From Heloderma charlesbogerti (taxonomy: Eukaryota; Chordata; Lepidosauria; Squamata; Helodermatidae): 64,000 nt of DNA. The notes under the pieces are model-generated. The model saw only the letters and a program-made list of their open reading frames with translations, was not told the origin of the DNA and searched no databases. Positions 56,430 through 64,000 of this stretch are shown here, piece by piece. Positions within the stretch are counted from its first letter, which is position 1. Each line of letters opens with the position of its first letter. The DNA lies in assembly GCA_026122225.1 (NCBI GenBank), contig JANEZZ010000986.1:1096501-1160500 (forward strand), in the 5' to 3' direction. Made by a program: the position numbers and the translations under genes.

Positions 56430-57353
56430 TAGGGATGTACAAATCTCTTACCTGGTTCCGGTTGGGGCATCCACTGGGGTGGGGAGAGGTGCTCCGTCCC
56501 TCCTCCCGGAATCCTCGAGGAGGGGAGAGGTGATCCAGTCCTCCCCCCCAGAATCCTGCCCGGCTGGCTCTGCTTCGTGGCGGCTCTGCGGAGCAGCCGG
56601 CCAGGGCCGTCCGCAGCCGGACTTCCGGCCACAGACGGGCTGCTGCGGATGCAAATGGTGGCCGCCGTAGCAGCCGCCATTTGCATCCTTCCAGGCTGCC
56701 ATGATAGGCTATGTAAGTATTTACATAGCCTATCACGGCATGCCCCCCCCCAAAAAAGGCGTACGCAAATGGCGGCAGCTACAGCAGCCGCCATTTGCGT
56801 TCCCTATTTTTCGCCGTTCTAGCCTACGTAAATATTTACGTAGGCAATTACAGTGGAAAATAAAGGGAACCACAAATAGCGTAGTGGGCGCTATTCGCGT
56901 TCTTTTTTTCCCGCCGTTTTATCCTACGTAAATATTTACGTAGGCTTTTACAGCGAAAAAAAGAAAGAAACACAAATAGCACCCACTACGCTATTTGCGG
57001 TTCCCTTTTTTTTCGCTGTAATTGCCTACGTAAATATTTATGTAGGCTAGAATGGCAAAAAATAGAGAACGCAAATGGCGACCGCCGTAGCCGCCGCCAT
57101 TTGCGTACGCTTGGTTTTTTTAGTGGGTTAGCCGTGATAGGCTACGTAAATTCTTACGTAGCCTATCACAGCTGCAAGGACGGCAATGGTGGCTGCAGCA
57201 GCCCAGCTGCGGCCAGCCAGGAGACCAGCCGCCGCGCTGGAACCGCGGGGGGGCGGGGGGGGCAGGAGGCCATTCCGCCACGGATTCCGGGGCGGCGGAT
57301 TCTAAAGAATCGAGCCTCACTGGAATCCGTGGCGGAATTCTCTGCCATCCCTA
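56430..57353. mobile_element. Palindromic hAT-type MITE, family A, copy 2
   Basis: A 924-bp element with perfect TAGGGATG/CATCCCTA ends and a perfect 8-bp duplication ATCACTAG (56422-56429 and 57354-57361). The interior holds five hairpins: 56698-56739, 56822-56845, 56923-56944, 57024-57047 and 57131-57172. They are mirror-symmetric about 56934: the outer two and the inner two each average to that centre. Between them are CpG-rich GCAAATGGCG/CGCCATTTGC blocks, also mirrored. The right end (57270-57350) matches copy 1. No coding capacity. Confidence 0.9.
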
Positions 57354-57361
57354 ATCACTAG

Positions 57362-58039
57362 GCTCTATAGGTTTAACAATACCCATTTGTGAAGAAAACA
57401 TGCAGCAGTACAAAACCTAACAGAGACTAGTGCAGCTTCCTGGGCTTGGCCTATACTGCATATCCTAAAATGAGAGCTGAAACGAATAGTTCCTTTATCT
57501 GACCTCCCCCCACCCCCGCATTATTTCTCAGTCCTTGAGCACTCAGTGGTGGCTTCACTTCTTTTGAAACAGCAATGCCATTTCAGGCATACATTGCACA
57601 CCTTTGCCTCTCCTTAATTTTCTTCTCTCACTATTGGGGTTTAAAGGTGTAATTTGCTTCCATCTTAAAACAAATAAAAGCTGTTGAAAATCTAATATTA
57701 TACAAGACACAGAAATAGGATTCTAAAATATAAATGCCATGTATCATAAAATATTTAAGAAAAGAAAAATATACCATTTTACCTATTTAGATAGAACTCA
57801 TAATCATACAGTGTTCAGCCTCAATAGGCTTATGCTGCTAGCAAATGCTGAAGTGACACATGACATGGGCCGCTTCTTGAATTCCTTTGCCATGAGATCC
57901 ATTCCAATTTCCTACAGGAAAAAATCTCTCTCTCTCTCCCTTTTTTTTTTTTTTAAAGGGAGTCTTTTCCTGTCCTTTAGTTGCTGCCTGTATGCTACTA
58001 TATGAATTTAAATTTGAGACTGGAAACAGTTATGATGCT
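57362..58039. other. No gene seen
   Basis: About 680 bp of AT-rich unique DNA with CTCTCTCTCTC and poly-T runs near 57930-57955. Confidence 0.45.
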
Positions 58040-59245
58040 TGCAGAATCGAAAGCTCTCCAAATCCATATGGAACTGCCGAATACTGTGTTGGACCATTAG
58101 CCCAGTATTGTCCATTCTGAGTGGCTGTACGAAAAGTGGCTGAGTGGCTGTAGGGATGTACGAAAGTCACTTACCTTTTCGCAGCTTGGCTTCACGGTGG
58201 GGGGGAGGCGCTAGGCTTTTCCCCCTGACGTTCAGGCGAGGGGGGGGAGGTGTCCCGCCTCGCCCGGCCGAAATTCAGGCCAGAAGGGAGGCGCCCCGCC
58301 TTGCCCGGCTGAAATTCAGGCCGGGGAAAAGCGCCCTGTCTCCCCAGCTGCGAAACAAAAAGTAAAAAAAAAAAGACCCCATAATAGGCTACGTGACGAT
58401 TTACATAGCCTATCACGGCTAGATTTCCAAGTCAGCCGTGATAGGCTACGTAAATCGTCACGTAGCCTATCACGGGTGACTTTGGGGGGGAAAAAAGAAG
58501 TGCGTACGCAAATGGCGGCGTCCATGGGGCGCCACCATTTGCATTCCTTATTTTGGCACGTCTAGTCTACGTAAAGATTTACGTAGACTACAGCGAAAAT
58601 AAGGGCAACGCAAATAGCGTTCCCTCATTTTCGCCGTAGTCTACGTAAATCTTTACATAGACTAGACGTGCCAAAATAAGGAACGCAAATGGCGGCACCC
58701 CATGGGCGCCGCCATTTGTGTACGCGCTTTTTTTCCCCCCCCAAAGTCACCCGTGATAGGCTACGTGACGATTTACGTAGCCTATCACGGCTGACTTTGG
58801 AAATCTAGCCGTGATAGGCTACGTAAATCATCACGTAGCCTATCACGGGTGTTTGGGTTTTTTTACTTTAGGTGGTTTTTTTTTGCAATGGCGGCGGCGG
58901 CAGCCGGTCGGAAGACCGGCCGTGCCGAACCGCCGCCAAACCGCCGCCGGGACCCGCTGCCGAGAGGGACATTCGCAGGAGGTAAGTCCCGTCCTGGGGG
59001 GGGCGGGGGGCCGGCGGACAATTTCCCAACCAACTTTGGGGGGCCGAATGCGTCGGCACTCGACCTGCCAAAGATTCGGGGAGAAATTCTCCGCCATCCC
59101 TAAGTGGCAGTGGCTCTCCAGAGTGTCCAGCAGAGGTCCTCTCCACTGCCTTTGATCTGACTACTTACCTGGAGATGTCAAGGATCGAACCTGGAACTTT
59201 CATCATGCAAAGCAGCTGCTGAACTACTGAGATAGGGCCTTTTGG
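58040..59245 (-). mobile_element. tRNA-derived SINE, split by MITE copy 3
   Basis: The head lies at 59245-59103 on the minus strand: GGCCCTATCTCAGTAGTTCA (A box region) and GGTTCGATCC (B box, near 59182-59191), followed by the body AGTGGAGAGGACCTCTGCTG and CTGGAGAGCCACTGCCAC. The tail resumes on the far side of the MITE at 58150-58040 with GAATGGACAATACTGGGCTA and ACACAGTATTCGGCAG. Joining the parts gives the usual order of an abundant reptile SINE. The MITE duplication AGTGGCTG/AGTGGCAG falls inside the SINE. Confidence 0.7.
58151..59102. mobile_element. Palindromic hAT-type MITE, family A, copy 3
   Basis: A 952-bp element with ends TAGGGATG and CATCCCTA and duplication AGTGGCTG (58143-58150) / AGTGGCAG (59103-59110), 7 of 8. 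The interior is mirror-symmetric about 58614. Outer compound hairpins at about 58383-58474 and 58751-58849 use GGCTACGTGACGATTTACGT and its inverse. Inner hairpins at 58563-58590 and 58637-58664 use GTCTACGTAAAGATTTACG. GCAAATGGCGGCG blocks lie between. It is inserted in a SINE, so it is the younger of the two. Confidence 0.9.
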
Positions 59246-59339
59246 GGAGATTTACAAATCACCCATGCAGTTTGTATGCATAGAGGGAGCAGGTACAATC
59301 CTGACCTTCTCCCCCTGCGTGTACACACTCATACACACA

Positions 59340-59790
59340 TTCATGTACATGTTGCCAGTTGCTTTCTAGGCTCAATTCAAAGTGGTAGTTTTAACCCTAA
59401 ATGGCTTAAGAGCTGGCTATCTAAGGGACTACCTTACATTATGAACCTGTCCAGTTATTAAGATCTGCCAGAGAGGCTGTCTTGAGGGCGCCATTACCTA
59501 CTCCCATTTGAAAGAGCTTCCTCCTGTGTTGCCCTCAAACTGTGGAATGCACTCCCTCCAGAACTACAATTGGCCCCTGCTCTCTTGGCCTTTAGAAAGG
59601 GTGTGAAGATGCCTCTCTGTAATTTAGCCTTCCAAGTTGTTTTGATGTTTTACTGTTCTTATGTTGTTGGGATTTGGGGCATTGTTTTGAGTGTTATTGC
59701 TTTAAATTGTTATGCACCACCTTGATGGCTTTTTATCAAATAAGCCAGTATATGCATGTTAATAACAAAGAAATAAATGGTTCAGATGAA
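59340..59790 (+). mobile_element. L2-clade LINE 3' fragment (old)
   Basis: Broken frames keep the L2 C-terminal order (AQFKVVVLTLNGLRAGYLRD near 59370-59430, an ELPPVLPSNCGMHSLQNYN-like segment near 59520). A T-rich 3' UTR follows, ending CACCTTGATGGCTTTTTATC and AATAAATGG. It is more diverged than the copy at 540-3207. Confidence 0.6.
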
Positions 59791-60394
59791 ATGGGAAGCT
59801 AGATTTTGCTGTGAAAATGAAAGTCAAGAAAGGAATCGGGGCATGCAAAGGGAGGAGGGAGTCCATAAACCTAATGCAAAGCCATGGCACCTTATGAACC
59901 AAGCCAGTGAGTGTGCTTCTGGAACTCAACAATAGCAGAGGTTGAAGAAAGGATGCACTAGCTCTCTCTGATGTTTTCTACTGGTGTAGCTGAGTCTGCC
60001 TTTAAAAGTAACATCCATCAGCATTCCTGTTCAGCAAACAGGCACTTAACCAAGGCACTTTCCATCTGATAAGATGGAGATAAAGCTACTGGTTTCCTCT
60101 CAAGTATTGGTCTATAAGCTTTTCACAAACTTTCTAAAATCTAGACAAGCCGTGTATGAAAGAAAAATAATGTGTCTTTTTCTTGTTACTGCAATACGAG
60201 GTTGGCAGAGCGACAACTCTCTATGAGCAGAACAGATTACATATCATATCATTGGAGGAGAAAGGTCTCTTTCAGTTATTAAAAACACCTGCATTAAAAA
60301 CAAAGCTTACCCACATGCAAACACAAATAATTTAGAACATGCCTTTAGTTTGTTTCTGGAAATATTTTCAGCTTGATTCTTGGATGTAAGTACA

Positions 60395-60622
60395 AAAGAA
60401 GAGACCTGCTCAATCAGACCATAGGTCCATCTAGACCAGCATTTTCTTTCGCAACCATAGGTTTCAAAGAAATCCACAAGCAGGGCATGGAGATGTCACA
60501 GGAACTGATATTTGGTGGTATGGTGCAACTGAACATGGAGGTTCCATTTAGCTCTCATTGCTCAAAGCCATGGATAGGTCCATCTGACATGAATATATTT
60601 AATCTTCTTTTAAAACTAAGGA
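60395..60622 (-). mobile_element. CR1-group LINE, 3' segment of a fragmented copy
   Basis: CTGCTCAATCAGACCATAGG, GTCCATCTAGACCAGCATTT and AATCTTCTTTTAAAAC are the inverted end of the family at 53745-54300. Two more segments of what appears to be the same copy lie at 61796-61990 and 63203-63375, in the right order and orientation. Confidence 0.65.
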
Positions 60623-60659
60623 CCAAATTATACAAGATGAGTACAATCTGTTAAAGATG

Positions 60660-61090
60660 TCTAGGGCTGGGTTCGCAAAATGCCAATCCATGATTTGGGT
60701 TGTTGAATTCTGGGTACTCATGTTGTGTGAAACCAGCCACACTACCAAACCATCGTTTGTTAACCACAAACAACCCAGAAAGGGAACCTATGGTTTGTTG
60801 TTGGGTTGTGGACTCTGGTTTTTTTAAACCATGGGTGGTGGTTGTATTGTTGTTCATGTGTTGTTTTGCCAGGCTACAGAGGTGGTGGGCAAAAATGTTT
60901 TTTTTAAAAAAAATCAGCCACTCTACAGTGCTGCAAGGCATTTGGGATACAGGGAGGGAACAGGTGAAGGAGGTGGGAAACAAACAGTCCAGGAACTGAG
61001 AAAACAAACTGCAGTTTGTTCAATTGTCTGCCAGACAAACCCTGGGAAAGGCAACAAACTATGGGTTCGAGTTATGTGCAAACCAAGTCT
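60660..61090. mobile_element. Foldback-type repeat related to 29350-30066
   Basis: Contains GGGTTGTTGAATTCTGGGTA, TGTTGTGTGAAACCAGCCAC, CAAACAACCCAGAAAGG and CAACAAACTATGGGTTCG, the same vocabulary of GGGTT/AACCC and TGTGTGAA motifs in inverted arrangement. The arms are diverged and the ends unclear. Confidence 0.45.
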
Positions 61091-61316
61091 ATAAGTCTTT
61101 CTCTTCACTTGAAGTTGCTGTCAGTGGCAGGGGAATTGGATTGGAGTTGCATGTGGGGAGGGGGCTTAATACCTTTTCACTGTGTCATTTCTCCAATCTA
61201 AATCTGGACTGGCTATTATCTATAGAAGAGAAGTAAGATGGGTACCTGAAGCCATTCCTTCAGGCTATATAGAGGGAGAGGAGAGGGGAAATTGAGCCAT
61301 TCCACCAGTGCTGCTG

Positions 61317-61680
61317 AAAGACTACTTAATTTTTTCCTCTTGTCTTCCCATCTGGTTTTCCTTGTGTGCCATGTCTTTTTCTGAAGGCAAAAGGAGAAGG
61401 GGACGGCAGAGGATGAGATGGCTAGATAGCATCACCGATGCGATGAATATGGACTTGAGCACGCTCCGGGAGAGAGCGGAAGACAGGAAGGCCTGGCGTG
61501 CTATGGTCCATGGGGTCACGAAGAGTCGGACACGACTGAACAACTGAACAACATGTCTTTTTAGACTGTAAGCCTGCAAAGAAGGACTGTTGTGTTTTAC
61601 TGTTTGCATGTGAGCCACTCCACGAGCCTTTTTGGCTAAGGAGCAGGATAAAATTACTTTAAATAAATAAATATAATAAA
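61317..61680 (+). mobile_element. L2 3'-UTR-like fragment, host of a BovB insertion
   Basis: The left part TTTTTTCCTCTTGTCTTCCC to CATGTCTTTTT continues after the BovB fragment with AGACTGTAAGCCTGCAAAGA and AGCCACTCCACGAGCCTTTT, ending AATAAATAAATA. It is the same family as 10760-11032. Confidence 0.55.
61381..61551 (+). mobile_element. BovB 3' fragment with 11-bp duplication
   Basis: A 171-bp 5'-truncated BovB end encoding EGKRRRGRQRMRWLDSITDA and GVTKSRTRLNN. The tail consists of two CTGAACAA units, in which the second supplies the TGA stop. A perfect 11-bp duplication, CATGTCTTTTT, lies at 61370-61380 and 61552-61562. The insertion is young and sits in an older L2 fragment. Confidence 0.92.
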
Positions 61681-61745
61681 GAGCTTCTCTAATGTGATCT
61701 TTGTGTCCTTCCCAGCTATACTGCTTTTAAGTACCCCCCCCCACA

Positions 61746-61761
61746 ACACACACACACACAC
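61746..61761. repeat. Short CA repeat after poly-C
   Basis: CACACACACACACA following a run of about nine C (61734-61742). Confidence 0.75.
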
Positions 61762-61795
61762 CATCAGGAAATCCAACCATGGATGGTTTGGCCCT

Positions 61796-61990
61796 AAGCC
61801 AGTGGCTATCACCACATGATCTGTCAGTGAATTCCATAATTTAATAATGTGTCGTACGGTGCAGTGTTTTCTTTTGTCTGTCCTTAATCTATCGCCGTTA
61901 CTTGAGCCTGATCTCTCCCTCCTTCTCCATTCATCTCAACAGACTAAAGATAGATAACATCACCTGGTTCCCTCTCTCTTTTCTTCCTCT
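61796..61990 (-). mobile_element. CR1-group LINE, middle segment of the fragmented copy
   Basis: GTGGCTATCACCACATGATC, GTGAATTCCATAATTTAATA and TTTTGTCTGTCCTTAATCTA keep the inverted order of the CR1-group ORF end/3' UTR and continue from 60395-60622. Confidence 0.6.
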
Positions 61991-62424
61991 TTCCGTGTCC
62001 TGCAGTTCACTGTCTTTCACTCTTTCTTTTGGAATGGCCTTCCAACTTACAACAAAAGGTGCTTAAATTGATGCTACTTCTTTTTACCTATCCCGTTTTC
62101 TAAGTAATATTCTGGACTGGAGCTCTGTATTCCTTCTCAGAAACCTTACAGTAACACTCCAGTATCTGGAACAGGGCCCCTAGGTTATGCATGCCAACTC
62201 TTGTTAATTTAGCTATGGTGCTCATTTGTTGAGCCAGTTCTACTAGGTGGGTAGCAGTTTGTCCTGTGATGAGAAAAGAGGCAAGGGCTATATAGGGAAG
62301 AGAATCCCCTAGCACCTAACCTAAGTTCACCCCGCTCATCTGTTGTTTCCAAGGGTCTTACTTCCCAAACACTGAAATAGCTTCAAATGTGTGATAGATT
62401 CACGTGTCCCAACAAGTGTGGAAA
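61991..62424. other. No gene called
   Basis: A 71-codon minus frame (62100-62315) has a hydrophobic start and an acceptor-like CTTTTCTCATCACAG inside it, but no domain or second exon supports it. Confidence 0.35.
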
Positions 62425-62890
62425 GAATAGAGCTAGACAAATCTATGAATTTCAGTTTGAATTTTTTCTTTTTAAAGTGCTTGCAAAAAAATGTGTATGC
62501 ATTTGTACACATTTGCCCTAATACATGCATTTTTGTTCAAAATTTTATTATTTATTTATCTATTTATTTATAATATTTGCATACCGCTCTACATCCAAAG
62601 TTTTTGGAGTGGTAAACAGCAGATAGGCTAAAAGAATAAAAACACCATGTTAAAATAATTAATATTTTTTAAAGAATTTTACCTAATATTTGCATTTTTC
62701 TGCACACTGTCCCCTAATATATGTATTGCTGTATGCATTTTTTTAACTGGAGAAATCCATCGCAAAATGTGGAGAAATGCAAACTTGAAGGATAACTGAA
62801 TTTTGGTTCATGGATAGGTTCAGAAGTATGAAATTAGGTAAGTTCACATTAAAATGAGAACCAAATTAATTTCTCCCCCATCTCTAGGTA
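62425..62890. mobile_element. Family B MITE split by an L2-like 3' end
   Basis: AT-rich copy with GTGTATGCATTTGTACAC and CCCTAATACATGCATTTTTG on the left, TGCATTTTTCTGCACACTGT and a CCCCCATCTCTA right end. A LINE tail (about 62540-62690, TTATTTATTTATCTATTTAT ... GCATACCGCTCTACATCC) sits in the middle. The duplication was not resolved. Confidence 0.55.
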
Positions 62891-62929
62891 AGAGTATTCT
62901 CCCCCACCCCAATCATCTTGTTTTCAAAA

Positions 62930-63195
62930 CTAAAAATTAATAGAGTGGTAGGTGGCAGTATTGCAACTGAAACTCTCCCCACGACCTGAGTTCGATCCCA
63001 GCGGAAGCAGCCCTCCATCCTTCCGAGGTCGGTAAAATGAGTACCCAGCTTGCTGAGGGAACGGTAGTCACGACTGGGGAAGACAATGGCAAACCACCCC
63101 GCAATAGTCGGCCATGAAAACACCAGCGAAAGCGGCATCCCTCTAGGAGTCAGCACTGACTTGGTGCTTGCACAAGAGGAACCTTTCCTTTCATT
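62930..63195 (+). mobile_element. tRNA-derived SINE
   Basis: B-box-like GAGTTCGATCCC (62989-63000), then CTTCCGAGGTCGGTAAAATG, AGTACCCAGCTTGCTGAGGG, GGCAAACCACCCCGCAATAG, TTGGTGCTTGCACAAGAGG and a CTTTCCTTTC tail. It is a common reptile SINE type. The A-box part is diverged. It lies inside the fragmented CR1 copy. Confidence 0.7.
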
Positions 63196-63202
63196 TCCTT
63201 AG

Positions 63203-63375
63203 CCTTTGAACACTTTAGCCTTTCCTCATAAGGAGGTGGTCCAAACCTCTGGTCTTTTTCAATGCCTTTTTCTACACCTTTTCCAACTCTCTAAATTATT
63301 TTGAGGTGGAATGACCAGAATTGTACACAGCAGTTGCACTGCAGGTTTATATAAAGCTTCGCACTTCTTATGAAA
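63203..63375 (-). mobile_element. CR1-group LINE, 5'-most segment of the fragmented copy
   Basis: CCTTTCCTCATAAGGAGGTG, CACCTTTTCCAACTCTCTAA, TTGAGGTGGAATGACCAGAA and TTGTACACAGCAG keep the inverted order of the family and complete the series 60395-60622, 61796-61990. Confidence 0.65.
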
Positions 63376-64000
63376 TTTAAACTTCTAAAATACACATTCA
63401 GTGGTATATCCATTGGCAGTCATAGAATTATGGGGTTCTAGGTGAGAAAGATATATAAATAACATGGGTTCAATCCATAGGGAATTTCTTCTAGGCAAGC
63501 CACTTTGAACTTAATGGGAGCTGTGCAAGAACACTGCATATGTTGTCTAGACTACTAAGGTATATCCAACTGTCACTATAAAATTGGCCAACCTTGTTCA
63601 ATTAATGAGAAGATAAAGTTGTCATGTGCTAGGCCAAATCACTGGGCCATCTAGCTCTGCATTCTCATCCAGATGCCTTCGGGGGAGGGGGGGTGATATC
63701 AATCCACAGTCTAGTGTTTAGCAGTATACCAGTGCTGATCCATTGTACAGAAAAGAGAATGGACCCCCAGTATTCAGAAGGTGACCATAATTGGTCTAGA
63801 TCAAATGGCCCTCAATATTTTTAAAGAGCTGCAGTGAGCAACAAAGCCAATCAAACTTCCTATCATGGCTGGTTAGCATTTGCAGCCCTTTGTGGCAATA
63901 CTTCAATATCTCCAGCCAGTGTATCAAGAGCCTGATACACATTCTTATGATGTCATCATATTATGGACTTCACCCTGTGGTCCAGTTGCCCACCTTTGCT
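63376..64000. other. Unique DNA with a short CR1-like piece
   Basis: About 63640-63730 (CACTGGGCCATCTAGCTCTG, TCATCCAGATGCCTTCG) is a second inverted CR1-group 3' fragment. No gene is seen up to the window end. Confidence 0.4.

Noticed and set aside
62100..62315. 71-codon minus-strand frame with heptad-like segment (LVELAQQMSTIAKLTRVGMH)
   Set aside because: It briefly resembled a retroviral transmembrane heptad or an exon, but no Cys motif, neighbouring frame or splice pair supports it.

Overview
The window is repeat-rich vertebrate chromosomal DNA, almost certainly from a squamate reptile (lizard or snake). It has no bacterial gene layout. The order-level call rests on a near-complete Sauria-type tRNA SINE (7738-8073) beside a BovB-type RTE fragment, a full-length BovB LINE (46546-49753), L2- and CR1-clade LINE remnants, an Ngaro-type tyrosine-recombinase retrotransposon, and many hAT-type MITEs.

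Layout. 1-3.2 kb: a palindromic hAT MITE followed by a 5'-truncated L2-clade LINE with a long reverse-transcriptase frame. 3.2-15.1 kb: mostly unique DNA with LINE tails, a BovB tail, two tRNA-derived SINEs and a short foldback MITE. 15.1-20.4 kb: a decayed Ngaro retrotransposon on the minus strand (gag, RT, RNase H, tyrosine recombinase, SGNH hydrolase). 20.5-21.7 kb: a CpG island directly upstream of it. 21.8-43.5 kb: foldback elements, AT-rich MITEs, a 5S-derived SINE fragment, CR1 and L2 pieces and unique AT-rich DNA. 43.9-44.8 kb: two candidate host exons on the minus strand that would encode the coiled-coil C-terminus of an unidentified protein. 44.8-50.3 kb: an AT-rich MITE, then a second one split by the full-length BovB. 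50.3-56.4 kb: mostly unique. 56.4-59.1 kb: two large palindromic MITEs. 59.3-64 kb: a CR1 fossil broken into pieces by younger insertions.

How the parts relate. The only intact long coding frame is the 1049-codon BovB endonuclease/reverse transcriptase. The Sauria SINE carries a BovB-like 3' tail, so the two form a SINE/LINE partnership. The MITEs have no transposase here, but their shared TAGGGATG/CATCCCTA ends and 8-bp target-site duplications imply one hAT transposase acting in trans. The most unusual feature is the palindromic MITE family (copies at 26-530, 56430-57353 and 58151-59102). Its interior is made of mirror-symmetric modules around a GGCTACGTAAAT hairpin core and CpG-rich GCAAATGGCG blocks. 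Edges of old repeats are approximate throughout, because no library search was possible.
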